A DNA stretch of 58,036 bases, taken from NCBI GenBank assembly GCA_012728275.1, contig JAAYFK010000067.1:1-58036 (forward strand), given 5' to 3'. This stretch comes from Clostridiaceae bacterium (GTDB taxonomy: Bacteria > Bacillota > Clostridia > Saccharofermentanales > Saccharofermentanaceae). Numbering within the stretch: position 1 is the first letter of the stretch; each line of letters begins with the position of its first letter. Below, piece after piece: positions 26,872-36,515 of the stretch. Below the pieces are notes generated by a model. The model was not told where the DNA came from, searched no databases, and was given only the letters and a program-made list of their open reading frames with translations. The translations under genes were made by a program, and so were the position numbers.

Positions 26872-28734
26872 ATGTATTCGGTAACTGGTTCCCCTATATT
26901 TAAGGCTGAGCGATACAGTGACATACGTTCGCTGGTTAGCGATGCAGCTACTAAGCATGCTGCTTTAGATGCGTTTATTTTTAGAAGAAAGCCAAATCTT
27001 TCGGAAGAGCATAGAAGTTTTGCTCAATTTGGTGATGATGTTAAGTTTCTTGGAACTTATATTGCTAATAGCGATTATGTTGGAAGCAATTTAGCTGTTG
27101 TTGGTGAGAATTCATATGAATGGCTTGTTTGTTATGCGGCAGTTTTAGGTAGTAGTTGTGTTGGGGTTCCTTTAGATAGAGCTCTTCCTGAAGGTGAGCT
27201 GGTTGCTCTTCTTGAAAGAAGCGCATCAAAGATTCTTTTCTATCATCCTAAGCATCACGAGATGATTATGTCGATAGCTAATAAGGCTGAATCCAAGGAA
27301 TACAACATTGCTGTTGAGCATTATGTGTGTATGACAAAGGAATGGATTACTGATAGTGCTACTTTCCCCGATGATGATAATAGATTCGTTGATTTGTATG
27401 ATTTGATAAAGAAGGGTAAGGATCTTTTTGAGCAGGGTAACACCAAGTATTTTGATATTGAAATTAATCCGGATGACGTCAAGATTATTCTGTTTACGTC
27501 TGGTACTACTTCTATGAGTAAGGGAGTTTTGCTTACACATAAGAATATCTGCTCGAATGTGTATTCGATTACTTCTACTTTATATACTCAACCTGGAGAA
27601 AGATGCTTCTCAATTTTGCCTTTGCATCATACTTTTGAGAATACTTGCGATTTTTATCTGCTATCTCAAGGTGTATGTATTTGCCAATCAGATGGTTTGC
27701 GATATATAGTTAAGAATTTTAATGAGTGGCATTGCGACGTTTGTGTTTCGGTACCTCTTCTTTTCGAGAATATTTATGACAAGCTACAGGATGGAATTGC
27801 TGCATCCGGAAAGCAAAAGCTAATTGATGTGATGGTTCCAGTGACAAAGTTCTTGCGTAAGTGTGGACTAGATTTAAGAAGAGCTGTGTTTTCGGATATT
27901 CTTAAGAAACTTGGTGGCAACTTAAGAATGGTTGTTATTGGTGGTGCCGGAATTGATAAGAAGTATATTGAGACTTTCAACAACTTTGGTATTGATTTTT
28001 TTATGGGATATGGACTTACAGAAACAAGTCCAGTAATTAGTGTTACTTCATCAGAGTGCAATGTTTATGGAAGTGTTGGACGTCCAATGGAAGGAATTAC
28101 TGTTGCTATCAATAATGAGAGCAATAAGTATGGAGCGATTGGAGAGATTCTGACTAAGTCGAAGTGTGTAATGAAGGGCTACTATAAGAATGAGGAAGCA
28201 ACGAAAGAAGCGATTGATGTTGATGGTTGGTTCCACACAGGAGATATGGGGTTCATTGATAAGAAGGGCTGTATTCACGTAACTGGACGAGTTAAGTCGA
28301 TGATAGTTCTAACTAACGGCAAGAAGGCTTTTCCTGAAGAGATTGAGTCTATGATTGCGGATGTTAAGGGCGTATCTGAGGTATTTGTTTGGGGTGATAG
28401 CAACGAGCGCGGAGTTGTTGATATTTGTGCGAAGATTCTTATTGATCGTAAAGCTATCGGTAAGGAGATTGCATCCAAGGGAATACCTTCAGATAATGAA
28501 GTGTCTGTATATCTATCGGATAAACTAAGAGAAATTAACCACAAGATGCCTTCTTACAAGATTGTTCGTAATTTCGTATTTTCTGAGGAAGAAATGATTA
28601 AAACAACGACATTGAAGATTAAGCGTCAAAAGGAGCAAGAACGAATTGAGGGAATACTAGCACAGTATTCCAAGTCAATGAAAGATCTCAATGCTACTAA
28701 TATTGATGCAATTCATATTACAAGCGAGACTTGA
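26872..28734 (+). CDS. AMP-binding long-chain acyl-CoA/acyl-ACP ligase
   Basis: 620 residues. ANL-superfamily motifs: FTSGTTSMSKGVLLTHKN (P-loop), MGYGLTETSPVIS, and GWFHTGDMGFIDKKGCIHVTGR (hinge). It activates a fatty acid as acyl-AMP and passes it to CoA or, given the orphan ACP nearby, to ACP. A good CTGGAGGG site precedes the ATG. A C-terminal extension of about 40 residues follows the catalytic Lys region (TTLKIKRQKEQ). Confidence 0.9.
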   Translation: MYSVTGSPIFKAERYSDIRSLVSDAATKHAALDAFIFRRKPNLSEEHRSFAQFGDDVKFLGTYIANSDYVGSNLAVVGENSYEWLVCYAAVLGSSCVGVPLDRALPEGELVALLERSASKILFYHPKHHEMIMSIANKAESKEYNIAVEHYVCMTKEWITDSATFPDDDNRFVDLYDLIKKGKDLFEQGNTKYFDIEINPDDVKIILFTSGTTSMSKGVLLTHKNICSNVYSITSTLYTQPGERCFSILPLHHTFENTCDFYLLSQGVCICQSDGLRYIVKNFNEWHCDVCVSVPLLFENIYDKLQDGIAASGKQKLIDVMVPVTKFLRKCGLDLRRAVFSDILKKLGGNLRMVVIGGAGIDKKYIETFNNFGIDFFMGYGLTETSPVISVTSSECNVYGSVGRPMEGITVAINNESNKYGAIGEILTKSKCVMKGYYKNEEATKEAIDVDGWFHTGDMGFIDKKGCIHVTGRVKSMIVLTNGKKAFPEEIESMIADVKGVSEVFVWGDSNERGVVDICAKILIDRKAIGKEIASKGIPSDNEVSVYLSDKLREINHKMPSYKIVRNFVFSEEEMIKTTTLKIKRQKEQERIEGILAQYSKSMKDLNATNIDAIHITSET

Positions 28735-28796
28735 TTATCAATTTAGCGGTATAATTTCAAGTGAAGTAAATTGATGTTTATTGCTTGAGGTTAATA

Positions 28797-31700
28797 ATGC
28801 TTTTAGTCACACCATTACATGATGTTTTATGTCACACGTCTGAGATTGTATCGGATAGAATTGCTAAGCTCGAAGGAGAAGAGAGCTTTTCCTCCGTTAT
28901 TTTTGTTGTGCCAGAAGCTAGTAAAGCTTCGATTGAAAGAATAGTAAATGAGACAAGCATTATTAGGGCCAAGAATAGTGACGATGGAATTAAGGGGAAT
29001 TTGAAGATTGGCGCTTGCCTGCCTAATGTTGACGTATTAAGTTTTATGCGTTTGGCAGTTAGGATTAACGAACTATGCGGCAATATCTCTAAGGAAAGCA
29101 GTGACGAGACCTTACTTAGAAGCGCGATTTATTCGATTCTAGTCAAGCATTCTGAGGAGTTTAAAACCTTTGGGAAGCTAGTTGGCAGATTCGAATATAT
29201 TGACCTTCTGATTAGTTTACTTGGTGATTTTTCAAGATATGGAATTGACTCAGATATGCTCATGCAAGCGCTAGAGAATACGGACATAACTAAGGATGTC
29301 GTTTACTTTGAGAAGGTGCATGACTTGCAATTGCTTTTCGATTATCTTGAGAAGCTTAATTATGAATATAATCTAACTTTAACCTCGGGACCAATGGATA
29401 AGGCTTGCGAGTATTTGAAACTTGCAAGAACCAGTAGTGAATATGGGAGACTAAAGTCTTTTTTAAAGAATGCGAGCTTTGTTGTTTTAGGTTTTGGTGC
29501 GACTAGATATCTAACACCTAAGGAAATTGAGTTTATTGGACTTCTGAACGAATTTGCAGCACAGATTGAATTGTTCCCGCTGTCTTCTAATAGAAGTGAG
29601 GATGAAGACAAGACGATATATACCTTTGGTAATGAGATCATCTCTAAATTGAAGAAGGATGTTCGCGGAGTAGTAATTCAAAATGACTCTAGTGATACTA
29701 GTAAGTCGTCAAATCATGTTGAATCAATATGTCTTGAGGCGATTGAGAAGTACTCGAGATCTTTGGATGTACTATCTACTATTAGCCTGGAGAACGAGAC
29801 TTCAAGAGTAAGCGGTATTATTTCGATTAACATAGACTCCTTGGAGGATAGGCTCTCGTATATTGGTAATGAGATAGTCAAACTCACGCGTAAGGCTGGG
29901 TACAGATATAAGGACATCCGTATTTTGTGTGGCAACCAAGAAATTATGGCTAGACTTCAAAGTGTGCTAGATATGTATGGTCTGGATATGTTTGTCGATC
30001 GAAAAATGATACTTAATAACACTCCCATTCTTCGTTATGCTTCGATACTATTGAAGCTTCCTACTGAGAAATTTAGTCTTGATATTATGCTTAAGGCAAT
30101 GAAGACAGGCGTTTTGCCAATATTGCCTTCGGAGGTCGATAAGTTTGAGAACTATTGCATTAAGAATAACATGCAATGGGAGACGCGAATTTTTGATGAG
30201 GATAAGTATAGAAATGACGACAAGTCGGAAGAGAATTCGACGGGCGCCATGTTGTGGCAAAGAGTTGTTCTTCGCGTACTAGTACCACTAAGACTTGTGG
30301 CAATGCAAATAACTAATGCCAAAACGATTATGGAGAAGGCAGAGCTTCTTTCAAAGCATTTGTCTTCTAGGAAAGAAAATATTGAATTACTCCGTGACGA
30401 ACTCTTATCAAGAGGAGAGAGTGAAGATGCGTCAGCACTTGTTCGTGGATATGATTCTCTTATGCGATTACTAGTCTCATTTACTGATGAATTTAGCAAT
30501 ATTGAGATAAGCCAAGAGCAATTCGAGGCACTCATAAGAATAAACATGCGCAACAAGACTTCAGGTTCGATTCCGCTTATGGTTGACTCTATTGAGATAG
30601 TAAGTCTTCCACAAAGTTATATAACGAATTGCAAGGTACTCTTTGTAGTTGGAGCTGATTCATCAAATTTTCCATTTGAGAGTGTTAGTGATGGAATTAT
30701 GTCTTCCAAGGAGCTTAACCAACTGGCAAATGCTATGCAAATTGACCTACCAGACAAGGTGACTACGAAGCGAAAAGGTAGTTTTGTTGAATCTTGCCTT
30801 GCAATAGGTGCAGTAACCGAAAAGGTATATTTTGTCCACGAGAAGGAGAAACCAAAGGATATCTTGCACGAGTGTTTATTACCTTATGCTGGCCAAATAG
30901 AACAGGATTGCTTCACTGCTCCAAACTTCTCTATGCAAGTCGAGAGAAGATATAACTATGAAACGACACGATTTGAGGATAATACTATGACTGAGCTTCT
31001 CAAGTCAGGTGTTCGCATGAGTGTCTCTGGAATAGAGTCTTATTACACATGTCCAATGCAATACATGACGAAGAATGTTCTTAAGATTTATCCTCGGGAC
31101 GATGCAACAATTGTTCAATCAAATCACATAGGAACTATAGTACATGGAATGTTTGAGCATTCAATAAAGAGTTTGATGCTTCAATATGATACGCTTGATA
31201 AGTTATCCAGTTTTGTCGATAATCTTGACGATCAGAAGACTTCGGAACTTGCTAATGAATACTTCGTTGTAGCCTGTGAGAAATCAGACATAACAGATGC
31301 TTGTACTCCTGAGTTTGAGAGAAAGCCTGGAATCAAAATTAAACGAATATTCCAAAAGTGCTTCAAAAGCGCGCTTTCTTCTTGTATTGATTCTGGATAT
31401 TTGCCTTCATTTTATGAGTATAAAATTGGTAAAGATTCACAAGTAATTATTGAATCTCAAAAACATGAAAAGTTTGAATTCACTGGCTACATCGATAGAG
31501 TAGATGAGAATCAGAGTAAGCAATACAGAATACTTGATTACAAGACTGGCAATAAAAAAATTGAACTTAAGAAGACCTTTGCTGGTAAGCAAATTCAACT
31601 TTTCGCTTATGCCAAATTCTTAAGCGATATAGAGCGTAAGCAAGTAGTTGATGCTGGATACCTTAGCACTGCTTTGAAGCTTGATAAAAAGGGCAAGCCA

Positions 31701-32012
31701 ATTCATATCGAGCCGGAGTATTCTTTGCTCACACAAGATGAGTTCAATATAGTAACAGACTACGTCCAAATAATGATTCAAAAAGCTATTAATGAGATTA
31801 GCGAGGGTAATGCCAATGCTCTTGTTAATTCCTTGGCTTCTAGGGAATGCTCATTCTGTGTTTATCAAGCGGCTTGTAGTAATGGAGGACGTACACCTAA
31901 GTGTAAAAAGGGAAGGACCTTTGGAAGTGGTAAGAAGGGTGACGAAGAGGTTCTTCAAGCTATGAAGGTTGAAGTTCAAGCGAAAAAGGGAGTAGAAGAT
32001 TCAAATGATTAA
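28797..32012 (+). CDS. addB: ATP-dependent helicase-nuclease subunit B (AddB/RexB)
   Basis: 1071 residues from the ATG at 28797 (TGAGG 6 bases upstream; an in-frame TTG at 28785 is rejected). The iron-sulfur staple is exact for AddB: Cys752, then Cys1018-x2-Cys1021-x5-Cys1027. The RecB-type nuclease motif YRILDYKTG is present. The N-terminus lacks the Walker A motif seen in AddB of Bacillus, so it resembles RexB there. With AddA it processes double-strand ends for recombination. Its end overlaps addA by 8 bases. Confidence 0.93.
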   Translation: MLLVTPLHDVLCHTSEIVSDRIAKLEGEESFSSVIFVVPEASKASIERIVNETSIIRAKNSDDGIKGNLKIGACLPNVDVLSFMRLAVRINELCGNISKESSDETLLRSAIYSILVKHSEEFKTFGKLVGRFEYIDLLISLLGDFSRYGIDSDMLMQALENTDITKDVVYFEKVHDLQLLFDYLEKLNYEYNLTLTSGPMDKACEYLKLARTSSEYGRLKSFLKNASFVVLGFGATRYLTPKEIEFIGLLNEFAAQIELFPLSSNRSEDEDKTIYTFGNEIISKLKKDVRGVVIQNDSSDTSKSSNHVESICLEAIEKYSRSLDVLSTISLENETSRVSGIISINIDSLEDRLSYIGNEIVKLTRKAGYRYKDIRILCGNQEIMARLQSVLDMYGLDMFVDRKMILNNTPILRYASILLKLPTEKFSLDIMLKAMKTGVLPILPSEVDKFENYCIKNNMQWETRIFDEDKYRNDDKSEENSTGAMLWQRVVLRVLVPLRLVAMQITNAKTIMEKAELLSKHLSSRKENIELLRDELLSRGESEDASALVRGYDSLMRLLVSFTDEFSNIEISQEQFEALIRINMRNKTSGSIPLMVDSIEIVSLPQSYITNCKVLFVVGADSSNFPFESVSDGIMSSKELNQLANAMQIDLPDKVTTKRKGSFVESCLAIGAVTEKVYFVHEKEKPKDILHECLLPYAGQIEQDCFTAPNFSMQVERRYNYETTRFEDNTMTELLKSGVRMSVSGIESYYTCPMQYMTKNVLKIYPRDDATIVQSNHIGTIVHGMFEHSIKSLMLQYDTLDKLSSFVDNLDDQKTSELANEYFVVACEKSDITDACTPEFERKPGIKIKRIFQKCFKSALSSCIDSGYLPSFYEYKIGKDSQVIIESQKHEKFEFTGYIDRVDENQSKQYRILDYKTGNKKIELKKTFAGKQIQLFAYAKFLSDIERKQVVDAGYLSTALKLDKKGKPIHIEPEYSLLTQDEFNIVTDYVQIMIQKAINEISEGNANALVNSLASRECSFCVYQAACSNGGRTPKCKKGRTFGSGKKGDEEVLQAMKVEVQAKKGVEDSND

Positions 32013-35000
32013 TTTAACAAACGAACAGAAGGCCGTTGTTAATGCTCCTATAGGAAACATGCTTGTTTCAGCAGCGGCAGGTTCAGGTAAAACATCCGTT
32101 CTAGTTGAGCGAATTCTTACTAAGCTGATTCAAGGTGCTTTTAATATTGATGACATTCTTGTAGTTACATTCACACGAGATGCTGCTACTAATATGCAAA
32201 TGAAGATTGATAGGGCTATTAGGCAAAGAATCACAGAGCTTTGTAATGAAGATAGAACTAAAAATGCTGATGAAATATCAAGACTTAAGCTTCAATTAGA
32301 CAAGCTGCCAAATGCTTATATTCAGACGTTCAACAGCTTTTGTGCTCGAGTGATTAAGGAGAAAGGATACATCCTTGAAGATAGCGAAGGTAAGTCAGTT
32401 CTCGATCCTTCTAGAATAATTCTTGATGAAAACGAATTGACGATTGTTCGTAATAAGGCATGTACGAATGCGATTGAGTCCAAGTATAAGGATGATATCT
32501 TAGATGAGAGTTTTCTGACTTTGACGAAAATGTTTGGAGATGGCAGAGACGATGTTAATCTCTCGGAGGTTGTGCTGGGTATATTTTTGAAGTTGCGCAG
32601 CTTGCCTGATTACTTAGGTTTACTCACAAATATTCAAAGTCAAATCAACGAGGATGATAGCACAGGTAGATTATCACTTTATGATATAGTTTTCGAAGAT
32701 ATTAGCGTGGTAGTAGATGCTGGCTTAGCTAATAGCGACAAATTAAGAAGTGCTATTAGTAGTGCTACTTTCTTGAGTACGCCTGCTTCTGACAAAAAGA
32801 AGAAGCAAGCCCTGCTTGATATTGTGGATGCTTATGATTTGTATTTTTTAAGATGTAAGAAGGCCATGGATGAGTATGCTTCTTTAACGGAAATTGATGA
32901 GAGTTCGAAGCTAAAGAGAACGGTTGACGCTTTGCACTCTTTGCCTGTCGCTAAGGATAAAGAAGGTATTTCTGGCAATCTCAAGTATGAGGCACTTACT
33001 AAGAGTAAGGATATATCGGATGGTGTAAATACTGTTAATGAACTTTTCGCGCCGATAGCGACGATGGCTATTCTTTTCAAGCAGTATGCTAATATTGAGA
33101 AGAATCCAAATGGATACAATGGCAGTGCGCAATATATGGCTTTTCCTATGGATATTAGAGATTGCTTAGACTCTGAGTATGATGTTCTGATCGAAGAGCA
33201 AAAGCGTAGGCATGCATGTGTTTCAAGCTTAATTGAACTTATTAGAAGAACGGACAAGGAATATGCGGTCCTCAAGGATAAGATTGGCGGAATGGATTAC
33301 TCAGACCAGGAGCATATTGCATACAAGATTCTTTTGCTCGAAGAGGCGTACTCGTACTATCGCCAAAAGTTTGTGGAGATTTATATAGATGAGTATCAGG
33401 ATAACTCATCGCTTCAAGATGCTATAGTTGACGAGTTCTCTTCCAATAATGTTTTTCGAGTGGGCGATGTTAAGCAAAGCATATACAAATTTCGCTATGC
33501 CAACCCGTACATGTTTATTTCTAGGATGAATGAATATGCCAATGGCACGAATGGAAGTTTATCGACTTTGTCGTGTAATTTCAGAAGTACGCGCGAAATT
33601 CTTGATTTCGTAAATGTGATTTGTGAGCAAGTAATGACTGAGAAGGCAACGGAGATTGAGTATGATGAGAAGCAAAGGCTTAACCATCCAACAAACGAGA
33701 AATCTGGTTTTGTCCCAAACGTTGTTGCTATAGAGGCCCCCCAAAAAGGTGAGAGTGATGTAACGAATATTGAGCTAATGTGCGAGGGGGTTCGGACTCA
33801 GGTTGAGAAGTTCGTTAGTATGGGTTATGAGCTTCGTGACATTTGCATTCTTTCTCGAAAAAAGAAATCTCTAGCTAGTATTTCTGATTACTTAAATCAA
33901 AGCGGCTTCGATTCGACGGTAACGGAAAGCAAAAGTATCTTCGAGGATGTTGATATTCGCGGGATTGCAAACCTGATTATCGTTCTAAATAATGAGCTTC
34001 GTGATGAGTACATGCTTGGCGTTATGTTGTCGCCATATAAATTTAGCAATTTCTCGCTTGAGGAAGTCGCTAGAATTCGTCTCTTTAGCGGACGAACCAA
34101 TAACCTGATTGAGAATATCAGGCTTTATGAAGCGATGGGCCAAGATAGTAAGCTTCGTCAAAGAGTTCAACATTTCTTGGAGGTTTTCGACGATTTAAGA
34201 AATAATCTGATAATGACTGACATTGGAAGATTAGTTGAGAAGATCTATATAAAGACAAATATTAGGGCAAGCGCAGTTGGTAAAGACGCTTCTCTTCTAT
34301 CAAAAAAACTTAATGTATTTAAGGAATGGCTTTGCTCGAATTTCTCAAGATATGGAAGTGATATTGCTTCAGTAAGCAATTGCCTCGAACAGACTAAGAT
34401 TAAGTTGAAGTATGAAGCAGCCATTACTATTGAAGATACTAAGTCCAACAAAATCCGCTGTATGACTTGTCATTCAAGTAAGGGTTTGGAATTTCCGTGC
34501 GTAGTTTTCGCCGAGCCTAGTACTAAAGAAAAGGCCGAATTAACGGAGACTATTCTTTTTGATGAGAAAATGGGGTTCGCGATCAAAAACTACTATGATG
34601 AGGATGTTCGCATTACAAATTCTGTCGAAAGCATTTACTTGAAACAGAAGGAAACTCTTGCTAATTATTCGGAATTGATTCGCTTGCTATATGTTACTTT
34701 AACGAGGGCGAAGGAACAGCTTTCTATAGTGACTGTCATAAGGCAAGCACAAGCTAAGAAGGTTATTTCTCAAGCCTTTCTAGCTAAGCAACTGACTTAT
34801 GATAAGTTTTTTTGGTTGTCCTTGGGAGCTTTGAACATCAATAATATCTTGCTTCCTGCGTTAGCTCGAACTTCAATGGCATCTCCTGTTGCAAAAATTG
34901 CGCAAGTAGATGGATATGTAGAGTATCCGATTGATTTTAATGCCTTTACTTTGGAGTGCCTGGACATCAAACAAATTCTTGACGGAGATGAGAGCGAAGA

Positions 35001-35868
35001 GAGCGAGGAAAGCGAAGAGAACGAGGAATATGGTGGAGAAGAAAGTGGTTTTTCTCCTTCTAATGCTGGTATCGATAGCGATAATGGTGCTTATGCTGAC
35101 GACATATCTTTGAAAAATAGCGATGTAGAGAATGAAACGACTAATGAATCCATGGCGCTAGGAGTTAACAGTGATGGCAAGTATTTTTTCGATGCTTATC
35201 CTTATGAAAGTGCGACGAGGGCTCCTTTCAAGATTTCTGTATCCCAAATTTCCAAGAATAAGCAGACTCCTCTTGTGCCTTTAAATCTCGAAGTTTCATC
35301 ATATGACGATTATAAGGATGAGGCAGTTTTGATGACGTCCGCTGGTAAGGGAACATTTATTCATAAGCTGTTTAGATTTGTTGATCTAAACGAGCTTGAT
35401 TCCTTGGAGCAATATACTAGTCAAGTTAGAAGGATGATTGTAAATGGGACAATTTTCTCAAGTCAGGAAGGTTTCGCACTTGAGCAATACCAGGCGCTTA
35501 AAGCATTCGGGCAAAGTAGCTTGGGATGTAGGCTTATTTCTAGTGATTTGAATGGAAAAGCATTTTTTGAGAAGCCGATTGTGTTTTCAATTCCGCTGGA
35601 ATCTTCGACAAACGACGTTATGGATTTCTCCTTAGTTCAAGGAATTATCGATTTGATGTTTATTGAAGACGATGGTAAGGCAGTCATTGTTGATTACAAG
35701 ACAGACAATCTTGATCATTTACCAGATATTGAGTCTCGGGTAAAAGAAGCTATGAATCGCCACAGCACGCAAATTAATTGTTATGCTGAAGCGATAGCTG
35801 CGTCTGGTATTGTGGTAAAGGAGAAATACCTTTGGTTAGTTCGATACAATGAAACCGTTAAGGTTTAA
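32005..35868 (+). CDS. addA: ATP-dependent helicase-nuclease subunit A (AddA)
   Basis: 1287 residues. A UvrD-type helicase: LTNEQKAVVNAP, Walker A SAAAGSGKTSVLVERIL, VEIYIDEYQDNSSLQD, GDVKQSIYKFR and TCHSSKGLEFP. The C-terminal nuclease has AVIVDYKTDNLD. It is the motor and a nuclease of AddAB. An acidic low-complexity insert (about 994-1050, ESEESEESEENEE) separates helicase and nuclease parts. The last 11 bases overlap the 3' end of convergent tadA. Confidence 0.95.
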   Translation: MINLTNEQKAVVNAPIGNMLVSAAAGSGKTSVLVERILTKLIQGAFNIDDILVVTFTRDAATNMQMKIDRAIRQRITELCNEDRTKNADEISRLKLQLDKLPNAYIQTFNSFCARVIKEKGYILEDSEGKSVLDPSRIILDENELTIVRNKACTNAIESKYKDDILDESFLTLTKMFGDGRDDVNLSEVVLGIFLKLRSLPDYLGLLTNIQSQINEDDSTGRLSLYDIVFEDISVVVDAGLANSDKLRSAISSATFLSTPASDKKKKQALLDIVDAYDLYFLRCKKAMDEYASLTEIDESSKLKRTVDALHSLPVAKDKEGISGNLKYEALTKSKDISDGVNTVNELFAPIATMAILFKQYANIEKNPNGYNGSAQYMAFPMDIRDCLDSEYDVLIEEQKRRHACVSSLIELIRRTDKEYAVLKDKIGGMDYSDQEHIAYKILLLEEAYSYYRQKFVEIYIDEYQDNSSLQDAIVDEFSSNNVFRVGDVKQSIYKFRYANPYMFISRMNEYANGTNGSLSTLSCNFRSTREILDFVNVICEQVMTEKATEIEYDEKQRLNHPTNEKSGFVPNVVAIEAPQKGESDVTNIELMCEGVRTQVEKFVSMGYELRDICILSRKKKSLASISDYLNQSGFDSTVTESKSIFEDVDIRGIANLIIVLNNELRDEYMLGVMLSPYKFSNFSLEEVARIRLFSGRTNNLIENIRLYEAMGQDSKLRQRVQHFLEVFDDLRNNLIMTDIGRLVEKIYIKTNIRASAVGKDASLLSKKLNVFKEWLCSNFSRYGSDIASVSNCLEQTKIKLKYEAAITIEDTKSNKIRCMTCHSSKGLEFPCVVFAEPSTKEKAELTETILFDEKMGFAIKNYYDEDVRITNSVESIYLKQKETLANYSELIRLLYVTLTRAKEQLSIVTVIRQAQAKKVISQAFLAKQLTYDKFFWLSLGALNINNILLPALARTSMASPVAKIAQVDGYVEYPIDFNAFTLECLDIKQILDGDESEESEESEENEEYGGEESGFSPSNAGIDSDNGAYADDISLKNSDVENETTNESMALGVNSDGKYFFDAYPYESATRAPFKISVSQISKNKQTPLVPLNLEVSSYDDYKDEAVLMTSAGKGTFIHKLFRFVDLNELDSLEQYTSQVRRMIVNGTIFSSQEGFALEQYQALKAFGQSSLGCRLISSDLNGKAFFEKPIVFSIPLESSTNDVMDFSLVQGIIDLMFIEDDGKAVIVDYKTDNLDHLPDIESRVKEAMNRHSTQINCYAEAIAASGIVVKEKYLWLVRYNETVKV

Positions 35869-36334
35869 GCCTTAGCCTCTCGAAAAAACTAGTCATTAAA
35901 TTCGAACATTCTTCTTCTAGAATTCCACCCTCGAATTCTACCTTGTGATTGTGCCCGTTCTTCACATCGAAAATGTTATTGCACGAGCAAACTGCGCCGC
36001 TTTTTGGTTCATATGCTCCAAAATACAGATTTCTTATTCGGCTTTGCACGATAGCTCCAGCGCACATGGTGCAAGGCTCTAAGGTAACATACATGTCACA
36101 GTCGTTAAGTCGCCAATCACCGAGTTTCTTGCATGCCTTATCAATAGCAACAATCTCAGCATGCTTTAAGCAATTTCCCTTAGTAAGCTTAAGGTTGTGC
36201 GCCCTTACAAATACCTTGTCATCCTTTACAATTACGACCCCTATAGGACACTCGTTAAGTGCGTAAGCTTTGTGAGCTTCTTTTAGAGCTTCTTTCATGT
36301 ATTTGATTTTATCCTGAGCTATTTTTTCCTTCAT
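35858..36334 (-). CDS. tadA: tRNA-specific adenosine deaminase
   Basis: 158 residues. Zinc deaminase motifs: HAE (His58, Glu60) and PCTMC (Cys88, Cys91). TadA makes inosine at position 34 of tRNA-Arg(ACG). Length is typical. A GGGAG site precedes the ATG on the minus strand. It is convergent with addA with an 11-base overlap of coding ends. Confidence 0.93.
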   Translation of the reverse strand: MKEKIAQDKIKYMKEALKEAHKAYALNECPIGVVIVKDDKVFVRAHNLKLTKGNCLKHAEIVAIDKACKKLGDWRLNDCDMYVTLEPCTMCAGAIVQSRIRNLYFGAYEPKSGAVCSCNNIFDVKNGHNHKVEFEGGILEEECSNLMTSFFERLRLKP

Positions 36335-36384
36335 CAGTATTCTCCCAAAAGCGATTAATATGGCGACTTATATATATTATAATA

Positions 36385-36413
36385 TTGACTATGTAGCGCA
36401 AAACAATTATAGT
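36385..36413 (+). promoter_or_regulatory. Promoter of the zinc-ribbon membrane protein
   Basis: TTGACT (36385-36390), a 17-base spacer and TATAGT (36408-36413). The roughly 95-base leader contains mutually exclusive short repeats (TTGATAC/GTATCAA and GCAAAT/ATTTGC). Confidence 0.6.
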
Positions 36414-36515
36414 ATAGAATGATTTTTAATGCGAAAATGTTGATACATTATCCGAAGCAAATGGTAATTCGTATCAATTTGCATAGATCTTAATAACATC
36501 AAAGGATGGTTTTTC

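Noticed and set aside
36439..36482. Possible pseudoknot in the leader of the zinc-ribbon gene (TTGATAC/GTATCAA crossed with GCAAAT/ATTTGC)
   Set aside because: The connecting loop between the second strands would have zero length, which is sterically impossible; at best these are two alternative hairpins.
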